A stretch of 64,000 bases of DNA, taken from contig JACJYR010000001.1 in NCBI GenBank assembly GCA_020636005.1, positions 2,546,501-2,610,500 of the forward strand, read 5' to 3'. The stretch comes from Lewinellaceae bacterium (GTDB lineage Bacteria; Bacteroidota; Bacteroidia; Chitinophagales; Saprospiraceae). The notes under the pieces are model-generated. The model ran no database searches. It worked only from the letters and a program-made list of their open reading frames with translations, and was not told where the DNA came from. Numbering within the stretch: position 1 is the first letter of the stretch; every line of letters begins with the position of its first letter. Positions 9,901-17,657 of the stretch are shown here, one piece after another. The position numbers were made by a program, and so were the translations under genes.

Positions 9901-10502
9901 AGCACCTGGTTCACATCTTCCTGGCTCATGCCGGTGCCGTCAATGTTGCCCATGCCCCGGTGGCGCTGGAGCTCGATGTAGTAGTCTTCGCCAAAGATGT
10001 TGAGCCACCACTTCAGCAGTTCCTCCGCCTTTTCTATGTTCCCGGTCAAAATGGTCTGCGGGATCTCTGCCCCGATGCAGCAACTGGTAGCGATCAGCCC
10101 TTCGTGGTATTTTTCGATCAACTCCTTGTCAATGCGGGGGTACTTGCTGTACAGCCCTTCGATGAAACCGAGCGAGCAGAGCTTGGAGAGGTTTTCGTAG
10201 CCCTGCCGGTTTTTGGCCAGCATGAGCTGGTGGTAGCGGTTGTCGTTCTCGTTGCGGGAGCGCAGGAATTGTTTTTTGTGCCGGTCGTCCACCAGGTAAA
10301 ACTCGCAGCCGACGATGGGCTTGATGCCCCGCTTGTTGGCCTCGTTGACAAACTGGAAGGCCCCGAACATATTGCCGTGGTCGGTCAGGGCGACGCCTTT
10401 CTGGCCGTCCCGCTGGGCCTTGTCCATCATCTTGCCGATGTCGGAGGCGCCGTCAAGGAGGGAGTATTGTGTGTGGCAATGGAGGTGGCAGAAGTGCGGC
10501 AT
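6975..10502 (-). CDS. dnaE: DNA polymerase III subunit alpha
   Basis: A 1175-residue replicative polymerase, close to the usual DnaE length (about 1160). The N-terminal PHP domain opens with HCHTQYSLLDGASD. The polymerase palm carries GRGSAAGSAVAYC (about residue 368) and the catalytic PDIDIDFDDRGRD (about 407-419). The helix-hairpin-helix/OB region contains IKVAGIVTNVSHRISKKGTGW near residue 1010. Ordinary DnaE1-type organisation, with no fused exonuclease domain of the PolC kind. It is a housekeeping gene whose position directly upstream of the capsule genes may make them share transcripts. The start ATG 10502 is fixed by the PHP motif beginning a few residues later. Confidence 0.97.
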   Translation of the reverse strand: MPHFCHLHCHTQYSLLDGASDIGKMMDKAQRDGQKGVALTDHGNMFGAFQFVNEANKRGIKPIVGCEFYLVDDRHKKQFLRSRNENDNRYHQLMLAKNRQGYENLSKLCSLGFIEGLYSKYPRIDKELIEKYHEGLIATSCCIGAEIPQTILTGNIEKAEELLKWWLNIFGEDYYIELQRHRGMGNIDGTGMSQEDVNQVLLGFAKKYNVKVICTNDSHYVEEEDYAPHDILLCVNTNSLLEDTNRFKFPSSDFYFKTQDEMNRLFGDVPQAVDYTQEILDKIEPLKLTHDVLLPAFPIPQGFQTQDDYLRHLTFQGAKKRYGHLTPEIEERLNFELQVIKQSGYPGYFLIVQDFTNTARQMGVSVGPGRGSAAGSAVAYCIGITNVDPIKYDLLFERFLNPERVSMPDIDIDFDDRGRDQVINYVLEKYGRNQVAQIVTYGTMAAKSSLRDVGRVMNVPLSEVDRVAKSFPHQLGATLADVLADGDVSPKLKEKLNNEDVERANNFRLLAAGDDDIAKMIQTARKLEGSVRNTGIHACGVVITPDDITKYVPVTVAKDSDLLVSQFDNSVAEAAGLLKMDFLGLKTLTIIKDAVRIIKEVQGIDIVPDDIPLDDPKTYELFQRGETIAIFQYESEGMQKHMKDLKPTTFEDLIAMNALYRPGPLAYIPDFIARKHGRQEITYDLPAMEEYLEETYGITVYQEQVMLLSQKLAGFTKGEADVLRKAMGKKQKAVLDKMFPKFMEGCAKNGHQKEVCEKVWKDWEAFASYAFNKSHSTCYAYVAFQTAYLKANYPAEFMAAVLSNNKDNITDLTKFLRECRRMGVTVLGPDINESVSDFTVNKEGQIRFGLSALKGVGEGPVDEILAERDKGGKYADVFDLLKRLDAKSTNKKVLESLVLGGALDCYDDMHRAQYFTPSGKYDSFIEELINYGNKTKTEANTLSLFANDEAAEVQQPEPPKAQPWSLIEKLEREKEVTGIYISGHPLDDYRLEVENFTTCTLEELEERKGQQIKVAGIVTNVSHRISKKGTGWGTFTIQDFNGSLEFPLFSDDYMKFKGFFEQGNCVFITGQYEPRWGREDEFQLRIKEVTLLENASKNLANSITLKLPVESITVDILDKLDDLFKKHKGQHQLRITLMDYTNRTSLPFVSGSKKVNVDNDLVSGIAELGVDYVVG

Positions 10503-10538
10503 GGATTAACTGGTTGGTTGATATAGTCAAATGTTTTT

Positions 10539-11114
10539 TTAAAAACAGCTATCTGGTTCCAATAATGCAGAATTGGGGTCGTAGCCCCCCGCCCCATCGT
10601 GCTGCACGCCAAACTGGCAACGGGCAATATTTTCCATCAGGATGGAATCGGTGGCTGTTTTGCAGCGATATACGCACACGGAACCGCTGACCGTTTTCAG
10701 CAGGCCGGCCGTGTCTTTTATCCTGGCCTCGTAGGTGTACAGCCCGCCCGGCGCTTCAGATTCATCGGGCAGCCAACCGTATTCAAATCTATTGGGAAAA
10801 AAACTATAGTATTCGAAAACGGTGTTCCCTGCGGTGTCCTTGACGACCCATTCCTCAATCTCGGCGATTTTGTCATCGGCATTAATGAGCAATATATCGT
10901 TGATACCGTCAGAATTGGGCGTGAAAATATTCGGGATGTAAACATGGCCCTGACCGATGGCCTCTTCCACTGCCTGCGCCCCGCAGCAGGCTTTGTATAT
11001 GTTGGGCACTTCCGGTTCTGGCTCCGGGTTTGGGTTGTTGGTGCCATCGTCCTTGCATGCCCAGGCGAACAGGGTGAGCAAGAACAGGGCGGCAATAGAA
11101 TGCGGTGTTTTCAT
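10539..11114 (-). CDS. lipoprotein with gliding-motility-associated (CHU_C) domain
   Basis: A protein of 191 residues. The signal MKTPHSIAALFLLTLFAWAC ends in a lipobox cysteine at residue 20, followed by an acidic/proline linker (NPNPEPEPE). Residues about 58-145 contain IPNIFTPNSDGINDILL and PGGLYTYEARIKD, which are the two conserved strands of the CHU_C domain normally found as the last 85-90 residues of T9SS type B cargo. Here the domain is followed by about 45 residues rich in Cys and Asp/Gly, so it is not at the very C-terminus. Function is unknown; a surface lipoprotein is the likely state. It is divergent from the M15 peptidase gene, with a MITE-like repeat just upstream of its start. 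Confidence 0.65.
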   Translation of the reverse strand: MKTPHSIAALFLLTLFAWACKDDGTNNPNPEPEPEVPNIYKACCGAQAVEEAIGQGHVYIPNIFTPNSDGINDILLINADDKIAEIEEWVVKDTAGNTVFEYYSFFPNRFEYGWLPDESEAPGGLYTYEARIKDTAGLLKTVSGSVCVYRCKTATDSILMENIARCQFGVQHDGAGGYDPNSALLEPDSCF

Positions 11115-11128
11115 GAAAAAATTTTTAG

Positions 11129-11236
11129 TAACGATGAAAAAATAACTTCACTATTTTGATTTTGAAAACCCCAGCAATGGAGGGGTTTTTTAAAAATAAT
11201 CCCGATGTGAAATCGGGATTATTTTTCCTTCGATCC
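11129..11236 (-). repeat. MITE-like element, copy A (108 bp)
   Basis: This matches the segment at 18185-18291 in opposite orientation, with 6 mismatches and one gap over 108 positions; the first 50 bases (minus-strand reading) are identical. It begins GGATCGAAGG and ends CATCGTTA on the minus strand. The ends are imperfect inverted repeats (CGAAGGAAAAATAA versus CGATGAAAAAATAA, 12 of 14). It contains two hairpins: AATAATCCCGAT/ATCGGGATTATT and AAAACCCC/GGGGTTTT. Direct repeats TTAG flank it at 11125-11128 and 11237-11240, consistent with a target-site duplication. It sits between the divergent starts of the CHU_C lipoprotein and M15 peptidase genes. Confidence 0.8.
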
Positions 11237-11392
11237 TTAGTGAAAAAATATGTGGTCCGACAGCGAAATTAAAACAATTTGTGGGGAGGCGGAGGTTAAA
11301 AGGCGGGAAATTTTCCACAAGCCTTCCTGTGCTTTGTGGCGAACACAGTTTTACCGATACTTGTTGTCCAATTCTGCACAACCAGATTTTTT

Positions 11393-12244
11393 ATGAAATA
11401 TATCTTCCTACTCTTATTGCCCTTTTTCCAAGCTTGTACGGAAACGGGGAGCGCTCAATCCGAAGAAAAATCCATGGCGAAGGCCGAATCGCCAGAACCG
11501 GCAAAGCCGAAGCCTGAACTTCCGGCCGCAGCGCCCGAAACGGTGGAGGAAGCTATGCCCCAGCCTCCCGAACCCGAATTCTCACTGGAATACCTCATGG
11601 GCAAGTTCGACCCCGCCGAACACCCCGACTTCGTTAAAGTGGACAAGCAATACGCCGACGAGGAAGGCTACTTTTTAAGGAAAGAAACCTACGAGAGCTT
11701 CCGTAAAATGTGGGAAGCGGCAAAGGCTGACGGCATCGCACTGACCATCGTTTCCGCCACCCGCAATTTTTACCGCCAAAAACAAATCTGGGAAGCCAAA
11801 TGGACCGGCGCCCGCAAAATAGAAAACGGAACCAACGCTGCCCTGAAGTACAAGGACCCCAAAACCCGGGCGCTGAAAATACTGGAGTACAGCTCCATGC
11901 CCGGCACCAGCCGCCACCATTGGGGCACCGACATTGACCTGAACGACCTGGACAACTTCACCTTCGAGCAGGGTCCTGGCAAAAAAGTCTATGACTGGCT
12001 GCAAAAACACGCCGCCGAATATGGCTTCTGCCAGCCCTATACCGCCAAAGGGAAAGACCGCCCCAACGGCTACAACGAGGAAAAATGGCACTGGTCGTAC
12101 ATCCCCCTCGCCCGCCATCTGACGGACATGGCAGCCGGTCGCTTACAGGATGACATGATTGGTGGTTTTCAAGGCGCAGCAGCAGCTAAGGGAATAGGTA
12201 TCGTGGAGAAGTATGTGCTGGGGATCAACAAGGAGTGCCTTTAG
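11393..12244 (+). CDS. M15 family (VanY-like) D-Ala-D-Ala carboxypeptidase lipoprotein
   Basis: A 283-residue protein starting MKYIFLLLLPFFQAC, a lipoprotein signal with Cys at about residue 15, then a Pro/Glu-rich linker to about residue 60. The catalytic domain carries SRHHWGTDID (about 173-182, His and Asp zinc ligands) and EKWHWSYIP (about 230-238, catalytic Glu and zinc His), the two motifs of M15B peptidases. The expected activity is removal of the terminal D-Ala from peptidoglycan peptides in the periplasm. An in-frame GTG at 11336 would extend the protein but would bury the signal peptide, so ATG 11393 is chosen. Possibly linked functionally to the VanX-like gene at 61000. Confidence 0.85.
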   Translation: MKYIFLLLLPFFQACTETGSAQSEEKSMAKAESPEPAKPKPELPAAAPETVEEAMPQPPEPEFSLEYLMGKFDPAEHPDFVKVDKQYADEEGYFLRKETYESFRKMWEAAKADGIALTIVSATRNFYRQKQIWEAKWTGARKIENGTNAALKYKDPKTRALKILEYSSMPGTSRHHWGTDIDLNDLDNFTFEQGPGKKVYDWLQKHAAEYGFCQPYTAKGKDRPNGYNEEKWHWSYIPLARHLTDMAAGRLQDDMIGGFQGAAAAKGIGIVEKYVLGINKECL

Positions 12245-12345
12245 AAATCCCTGCAGCTAAACTGTTTTTTGGGGAAAAATCCCGAACTGGCTTTGGAAGT
12301 CATCCTGTTTTTCCATCGATCCCAAGTTGTGAACTGCCAATTTTC

Positions 12346-13074
12346 TTAGAGTTTGTTGTCGTTCACCAGTTCCAGCAGTTCGTCCCGGTAGTTTTTGCCG
12401 ATGGGGATGTGCTTCGCCTGCCCTTTTTCGATGACCTCCACCATGTTGCCAACAATGGCCTCCATCTTGTCGATATTCACGATATAGGAGCGGTGGATGC
12501 GGCGGAAGATTTTTGAGGGCAACTTTTCTTCCAGGCTCTTCATTGTCTGCAAGGTGATGACTCGCCCCTTTTCAGTGCGGATGATCACGTAATCTTTAAG
12601 GCCTTCAATATACAGCACTTCCGAGAATTTCACCTTGACGAATTTCTTGTCGGCCTTCACAAAAATGAAATCACCTGCGTCGCCGATTTCCACCACCTGG
12701 GCGCTTTCTTTCCGCTTCAGCTCTATTTGTTCCACTGCTTTGTTGGCCGCTTTCATAAAGCGCTCCAGCGAAATGGGTTTCAGCAGGTAGTCGGTGGCAT
12801 TCAGTTCAAAGCCCTCGATGGCATAATTGGAATAGGCCGTGGTGAAAATGACCAATGGCGGGTCGGTGAGGGTTTTTACAAAATCAATCCCGGTGAGCTG
12901 TGGCATCTGGATGTCGAGGAACATGAGGTCAATGTCGTTGTTTTTCAACGCCTCGTTCGCTTCGAAGGCATTGGTGCAGCGCTTGACCAGGTGGAGGTCG
13001 GGCAATTTTTCGATGTAGGTTTCCAGCACGTCGAGTGCCAAAGGTTCGTCGTCAACAATAATCGTATTTATCAT
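12346..13074 (-). CDS. LytTR-family response regulator
   Basis: 242 residues: an N-terminal receiver (VDDEP acidic pocket at about 7-11, phospho-acceptor Asp in FLDIQMP at about 54, Thr in FTTAYS and Lys in YLLKP) and a C-terminal LytTR DNA-binding domain (about 140-240, with VLYIEGLKDYV and IHRSYIVN). ATG 13074 (MINTIIVDDEP) is preferred over upstream in-frame codons because receivers start this way. It follows the LytS-type histidine kinase by 64 bp on the same strand and is its probable partner. Regulators of this AlgR/LytR class bind direct repeats; targets are not visible here. Confidence 0.92.
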   Translation of the reverse strand: MINTIIVDDEPLALDVLETYIEKLPDLHLVKRCTNAFEANEALKNNDIDLMFLDIQMPQLTGIDFVKTLTDPPLVIFTTAYSNYAIEGFELNATDYLLKPISLERFMKAANKAVEQIELKRKESAQVVEIGDAGDFIFVKADKKFVKVKFSEVLYIEGLKDYVIIRTEKGRVITLQTMKSLEEKLPSKIFRRIHRSYIVNIDKMEAIVGNMVEVIEKGQAKHIPIGKNYRDELLELVNDNKL

Positions 13075-13138
13075 TTTAAAAAATTTGGACGGGTGAACGG
13101 GGCACGGAGAATGGTTCGGGGCGGCCACTCAGCCTGCT

Positions 13139-14230
13139 TCATTCACCAGGATTGAGAGTTAATTTCAAGTTTACGGCGTAGGTCTTGGGGTTGTCGTCAA
13201 TTTTTAAGGTGTGGCGGTTGGGGTAGAGCAAATCCAGGCGGCGGCGCACGTTCACCATCCCTATACCACCGCTCCGGGGGTGCAGGGGCTTTGGCATACT
13301 CTCCGGCTTGCTGTTTTCTATGAACAAATCTATTTCATTGTCCTCGACTTTCAAGCGGATGTTGACAAAACCTTGCGTTAGGTGGTGGCCAAGCCCATGT
13401 TTGAAGCAGTTTTCGATGAATGGGATGAACATGAGGGGCGCTATTTTCTGGTCGCTGATGTTGCCCCTCACCTCGAAGTTAATGTCCACATGATTGCCCT
13501 GGCGCAGCCGCTCCAGGTCTAGGTAGTTTTTGATGTAATTGACTTCCTTGCTCAGGGGCACCCATTTTTCGTTGCACTCATAGAGCATGTAGCGCATCAT
13601 TTCCGATAGTTTCAGAACGATGTCGGGGGCGGTGTCCGATTTTTTCAGGGTGAGGGCGTATAGGCTGTTCAGGGTGTTGAAGAGGAAGTGCGGGTTGATC
13701 TGGGATTTTAAAAAACGCAGTTCCGATTGCATGGTCTCTGTCTGGATTTCCTGCTTTTCCCGCAGATTTTTGTACCAATCAAGGGTAATCTTGATGACGG
13801 TAGAAGTGCCGAGCACAAAGGCATTTGGCACAAAAGACCAGTTGAGCACACTGAGAAACGTGGCCTGCATCTCCGGCTCGTCCTTCGATTTTACATACAG
13901 GAAAAAGACTTCCAGCGGAGAGATGATGACCACCACCAACACCAGAAAACCCAGGTAGCTGGCGAATTTCTTGCCCGCCAGGTATTTTGGCACCAACACA
14001 TAGATGTTGTAATAAACGGCGGCACCAAGGAGCAACAACCGGATGACGGTGTTGCTGAGGGTATAAAAAAACCCCATGCCGGTGAACAGCATTTCCACCA
14101 TCGAATAAACCGCCAACATGCCCAGCCAGAATGCTCCGTGGTACACCGCCCTGTTCGTCAGCAGGCGGATCAGTCTTTGTTTTATTTGCTGTTTAGCGAT
14201 CATGTCCTGGTATGGTGAAAAGGCCTTCAT
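13139..14230 (-). CDS. LytS/YehU-type sensor histidine kinase
   Basis: 363 residues from ATG 14230. The first 160 residues hold about four membrane helices. Residues about 175-192 contain LKSQINPHFLFNTLNSL, the phospho-acceptor region of the His_kinase (PF06580) family, and the C-terminus is a compact HATPase domain (FIENCFKHG and GIGMVNVRRRLDLLY). There is no separate sensor domain; input is presumably through the membrane part. It is encoded immediately upstream of the LytTR response regulator and divergent from the QueD-family gene. A TTG 9 bp upstream is an alternative start. Confidence 0.92.
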   Translation of the reverse strand: MKAFSPYQDMIAKQQIKQRLIRLLTNRAVYHGAFWLGMLAVYSMVEMLFTGMGFFYTLSNTVIRLLLLGAAVYYNIYVLVPKYLAGKKFASYLGFLVLVVVIISPLEVFFLYVKSKDEPEMQATFLSVLNWSFVPNAFVLGTSTVIKITLDWYKNLREKQEIQTETMQSELRFLKSQINPHFLFNTLNSLYALTLKKSDTAPDIVLKLSEMMRYMLYECNEKWVPLSKEVNYIKNYLDLERLRQGNHVDINFEVRGNISDQKIAPLMFIPFIENCFKHGLGHHLTQGFVNIRLKVEDNEIDLFIENSKPESMPKPLHPRSGGIGMVNVRRRLDLLYPNRHTLKIDDNPKTYAVNLKLTLNPGE

Positions 14231-14353
14231 TCCTTCCAAAGGTCAGTACAGGCTGCAATGTTGGGGCATTTGGGATGAAGGAAGGGAAATATTTAGATAA
14301 ACCGGGCCTTTCCCCCGATTTCCGATCCGGGTGCGGCGAATTTTCTTTTTTTG

Positions 14354-14361
14354 TACTTTTG
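14354..14361 (+). promoter_or_regulatory. Bacteroidota -7 promoter box (TACTTTTG) for the QueD-family gene
   Basis: TACTTTTG followed by CGCCCC matches the TAnnTTTG consensus of the primary sigma factor in Bacteroidota. It lies 41 bp before the ATG at 14402 in the divergent gap with the histidine kinase. Confidence 0.6.
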
Positions 14362-14401
14362 CGCCCCGAAAATTTTATGCAACCGGGATATTCAATTGAG
14401 C

Positions 14402-14812
14402 ATGGTATATCTGACAAGAAGAGAACGGTTCAATGCTGCCCACAAATTGTGGGTGGAAAGCTGGGACGACGAGAAGAACCTGGCCATGTTTGGCAAGTGC
14501 GCCAACCGTAACTGGCATGGCCACAACTATGACCTCTTCGTCACCGTGAAGGGAGACCCCGATCCGCTCACTGGTTTCGTCATGGACGTGAAATTGCTGA
14601 GCAGGCTGATCAAAGAATTCATTGTTGACAAAGTGGATCACTCCAACCTCAACCTAGACGTTGATTTTATCCCGAAGGGCCTGCAGCCCACCACCGAGAA
14701 CCTCGCCATCCTTTTCTGGCAGCAACTGGCCCCGCACATTGATGGCTGCCAGCTCCACTGCATCAAATTGTACGAGACGGAGAATATCTTCGTAGAGTAT
14801 TACGGGGAATAA
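14402..14812 (+). CDS. queD: 6-carboxytetrahydropterin synthase / 6-pyruvoyl tetrahydropterin synthase family (QueD)
   Basis: A 136-residue enzyme of the T-fold PTPS/QueD family, converting dihydroneopterin triphosphate to a 6-substituted tetrahydropterin. The zinc ligands are visible as His14 (FNAAHKL) and His39/His41 (WHGHNY), with the catalytic Cys33 just before. The downstream DHSNLN (about 80), PTTENLA (about 99) and LYETE motifs complete the active site. ATG 14402 gives the standard N-terminus; the longer reading frame upstream crosses the promoter. In bacteria this family usually feeds queuosine synthesis, and tgt, the last queuosine insertion step, lies at 63212. A PTPS-type biopterin role cannot be excluded. 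Confidence 0.85.
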   Translation: MVYLTRRERFNAAHKLWVESWDDEKNLAMFGKCANRNWHGHNYDLFVTVKGDPDPLTGFVMDVKLLSRLIKEFIVDKVDHSNLNLDVDFIPKGLQPTTENLAILFWQQLAPHIDGCQLHCIKLYETENIFVEYYGE

Positions 14813-14848
14813 ACGGCTGCCCCTCCAGCGCTGTATTTCCCTCGATCC

Positions 14849-16705
14849 TTACCCTTCCCGTTCCATCCCCCGAATCCGCTCTTTGGTGCCTATGCGGTCA
14901 ATGCGCTCCTGCAAGGCACCCGCATCGAATATCTCCAACACGGAATAGTACTGAAGGCTGCAACCCACTACCCAAAGCATAAAAATAAGGAGCAGTACAA
15001 AAATGGTAAGGAAGGTTATCAACAGGACGGAGAGAATTTGCCCGTTTTCAGGCGACAGGTAAAAATTGAGGTTGATAAAGTCCAGTATAAACCACAGCAA
15101 ACCTGTGTCCAGCACAAGGAAAAACAAACTGCCGAACAACATCAGGGTGAACATCAGCCCGAACATGGTGCCAAACGTGCCACCCGAAATCATCGAAACA
15201 GCCCTGCCCAATCCCGCCATAACATTGGTTTTTTCAGCCACCATCACCTGCGACCAAAGGAACAGGAAAGGGCAGGCGAGTAGGACCAATAAGAGAGTGT
15301 ACCAGTCCATGGTCAGCAAAACCAGGTTGAAGAGGACAGCAACAAGGGCTGTTTTTAAAAAAGCAACCACGGCTTGCCTGCCAAAAAGACGCTCCCCGGA
15401 GGCCTCCCCGGCCACCAGAAAATGGACGGTAAAAGCTGCCAATGAAAGGCACAAGGCAGTCAGAGGGAACAGCCAGGGGTGGTTTTCATTGACAAAGAAA
15501 CCTGGCAGTGCCTGCATGGTGCCGAACATCCTGTCATCGAACAGGAACAACTGTACCGGCCCTACCCTGGCCAGGGAGAAAGCCCCTGCGCAATAAACCA
15601 GGGCCCCGGCCAGGGCCGCCCTGGCTATTGCCTTGAAATGGTTCCTGTAAAAAATAAATGCGTCGGTAAAAATGTCCCCGGTCGTTTTGACGGACGAATA
15701 GTCAATGCTGCGATCGGCGTCCGGCGACAACCTGATGGGTTCCCTTTCCGTGTCCGCCATCATTTTCATTTTCAGCTGTGGGAACAGGACGAAATAGAAG
15801 AGTACAAAGGCCAGGCACAAAAAGATGAAAATGCCCCGCACAAAGTCGGGAGTGTCCGTGTAGCGCGTAAGGTAGCTTTCAATGAAACCGGCGGCGATGA
15901 ACAGGGGAATGGTACCCACCATGATGCTCATGCCCCGCCGGGCCGACAACTGGAAGGATCGCAACTTGGATAAGGTGCCGGGAAACACCAATCCCCGCCC
16001 CATCGTAAGGCCTGCAGCCCCGGCAATGACGATGGAGGAAAGCTCGAAAGCCCCGTGCATCCAAACCGTGAGGAACGACTCCTGGAACAGGCCCTTTTCA
16101 ATGAAAAAATACTGAAAAGCCCCGAACATGATGCCGTTGCGGAGCAACAGGCCAAGGGTGCCGATGGCGTAAAAAAGTCCCAGGATGAAGGTGTAGAATG
16201 CTACCAAAATATTGTTCAGTGTGATGCCGAGGAACATGTTGAACTCGCCATGCTCTTTGTAAACGGCCATGGGGTCGCCGGATCGGATGTTTTCCTCGGT
16301 CATTTCCACATAGGCATCGCCCAGGATGACCCGCAGGAAGTCGGGTTCGGCAGCGCAAGAGAGCATCCCGATAGCGGCGGCCAGGGAAAATACGGCGAAG
16401 GAGAGGAGCAACTCTTTTCGGGCCTGGTACAGCAGGAAGGGCAGGTCGTCGAGCCAAAAGGCGGCGATGCGGCTTCGCCTGGATTTCTTGTTTTTATAAA
16501 GGTTGAAAAAAACCTTTTGGGCGAGGCCGTTCAGGTAAACCCTGACGGACCGGTTGGGGTAAAAAGTCCGGGCGTAGGAGAGGTCATCCATTACCTGCAC
16601 GAAAAGCTCGTTCAGCTTTTCGGGGTTGTGCTGCTGCCCGTCCAGTATCTGCTCGAACTCCTTCCATTTCTGCTCGTTCTGCGCTATGAAGGCGGTTTCT
16701 TTCAT
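14849..16705 (-). CDS. SpoIIM-domain membrane protein with extra C-terminal membrane half
   Basis: 618 residues. The N-terminal half (about 1-325) matches the stage II sporulation protein M family: a soluble helical start (FYPNRSVRVYLNGLAQ), then helices with EFNMFLGITLNNILVAF and the conserved FLTVWMHGAFELSSIVIAG. In non-sporulating Bacteroidota these are inner-membrane proteins of unknown function, often beside RDD and MoxR genes. The second half (about 345-600) adds some six more helices (YRNHFKAIARAALAGALVY onward) without a recognised domain. Family members are usually about 320 residues, so this looks like a fusion of two adjacent membrane genes. None of the usual MoxR/DUF58 partners is nearby. 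Confidence 0.75.
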   Translation of the reverse strand: MKETAFIAQNEQKWKEFEQILDGQQHNPEKLNELFVQVMDDLSYARTFYPNRSVRVYLNGLAQKVFFNLYKNKKSRRSRIAAFWLDDLPFLLYQARKELLLSFAVFSLAAAIGMLSCAAEPDFLRVILGDAYVEMTEENIRSGDPMAVYKEHGEFNMFLGITLNNILVAFYTFILGLFYAIGTLGLLLRNGIMFGAFQYFFIEKGLFQESFLTVWMHGAFELSSIVIAGAAGLTMGRGLVFPGTLSKLRSFQLSARRGMSIMVGTIPLFIAAGFIESYLTRYTDTPDFVRGIFIFLCLAFVLFYFVLFPQLKMKMMADTEREPIRLSPDADRSIDYSSVKTTGDIFTDAFIFYRNHFKAIARAALAGALVYCAGAFSLARVGPVQLFLFDDRMFGTMQALPGFFVNENHPWLFPLTALCLSLAAFTVHFLVAGEASGERLFGRQAVVAFLKTALVAVLFNLVLLTMDWYTLLLVLLACPFLFLWSQVMVAEKTNVMAGLGRAVSMISGGTFGTMFGLMFTLMLFGSLFFLVLDTGLLWFILDFINLNFYLSPENGQILSVLLITFLTIFVLLLIFMLWVVGCSLQYYSVLEIFDAGALQERIDRIGTKERIRGMEREG

Positions 16706-16959
16706 TTGCCAGGGGGAATGGGTTGTGTTTGGGTGTTTATGTGCTTTTGGGTTTGGGATGATGGCTGCCGGGCCGAGCTACGGCCTGTCTGACAACAGCA
16801 AGTGAGAAAATTCAATGCTATCAATGCCCGCAATTTTCGAGTGCGGTTTTCCAGCGGATCGCAAAGTACGCCCGTTGGGCAAAAGGATTATCAAAAAAAT
16901 CCAAAATCCCCAGTTTTGCATACTTTTTGAAAAACAACGCTGGACAAAAAATTGACAAC

Positions 16960-17562
16960 ATGAAAAAAACATGGATCCCCCTCGCCTCGGCGCTCACTTT
17001 TGCAGCAGCCTGTGGCACCAGCCCAACCGGAAGCCCTGAAAGTACACCATCAGCACCTATGCTTTCCGAACAGAAAGTACAACTTTCATCCAAAGCAAAC
17101 ATAGACAGCATGGTGGTGCACATTGACGGAGGCATCGGCGCCGGCCAGGTAAAAAAATTTTCCCCGAATATTTACAACAAAAAAGACGCTATCGCATTCG
17201 TAGAGTCCGAAGGGCAGCTGAGGCGGCTCACTACTTCGTTGTACAAAGAAAAGCAAGAAGACCGCGACTACTATTACCTGGAGAACGGGAAAGTCATTTT
17301 TCTCAAGCACCTGGAATGGATTTTCGAAGGCAACCCGCCGGGCGCACGGGAATTTGTCTGTTATTTTATGGACAATGGAGAAGTGGCGGCGCTGGAAAGA
17401 AAAGTAGTGTTGGCCCCCAATGAAAGGCCGGCACGCCTCATGGGGGAACCGCAAAAAGAAGTGGTTTTGAATACGGATTCACTCGCCCGGGCCGTTCAGG
17501 CAAACTTCGAAGCCATGAAAACGGCGGCGGAAAAAAGCCTGTTAAATGGCAAGGCCGAGTAA
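16960..17562 (+). CDS. hypothetical lipoprotein
   Basis: A 200-residue protein starting MKKTWIPLASALTFAAACG, a lipoprotein signal with Cys at about residue 18. The remainder is soluble, with Lys/Glu-rich helices and the stretch EKQEDRDYYYLENGKVIFLK suggestive of a small alpha/beta domain that reads like a putative ligand- or partner-binding unit. I recognise no family. An in-frame TTG at 16927 would prepend 11 residues without improving the signal. It is monocistronic as far as can be seen, followed after about 30 bp by a new promoter for the HAD gene. Confidence 0.6.
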   Translation: MKKTWIPLASALTFAAACGTSPTGSPESTPSAPMLSEQKVQLSSKANIDSMVVHIDGGIGAGQVKKFSPNIYNKKDAIAFVESEGQLRRLTTSLYKEKQEDRDYYYLENGKVIFLKHLEWIFEGNPPGAREFVCYFMDNGEVAALERKVVLAPNERPARLMGEPQKEVVLNTDSLARAVQANFEAMKTAAEKSLLNGKAE

Positions 17563-17589
17563 ACGGGCGGTGTTTTTAACGGAAACTGC

Positions 17590-17597
17590 TAACTTTG
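17590..17597 (+). promoter_or_regulatory. -7 promoter box (TAACTTTG) for the HAD gene
   Basis: TAACTTTG followed by CGTC fits the TAnnTTTG consensus, 61 bp before ATG 17658. A hairpin (17618-17636) lies between box and start codon, so it would be in the leader transcript. Confidence 0.55.
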
Positions 17598-17617
17598 CGT
17601 CAAATTTACACTTAAGG

Positions 17618-17640
17618 CCTTGCCCTACCGGCAAGGTTTT
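17618..17640 (+). terminator. short GC hairpin with T-run (terminator or leader attenuator)
   Basis: CCTTGCC / GGCAAGG, a 7-bp stem with a 5-nt loop, followed by TTTT. It may end the upstream lipoprotein transcript. Because the promoter box at 17590 lies upstream of it, it could also act as an attenuator in the HAD gene leader. Confidence 0.45.
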
Positions 17641-17657
17641 CACCAATTTATCCTTAT

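Noticed and set aside
9081..10526. 481-residue plus-strand frame opposite dnaE
   Set aside because: Complement of the highly conserved PHP and polymerase motifs of dnaE.
14402..14812. Queuosine riboswitch (preQ1) upstream of the QueD-family gene
   Set aside because: The leader after the promoter box is only about 35 nt, too short for an aptamer with expression platform.
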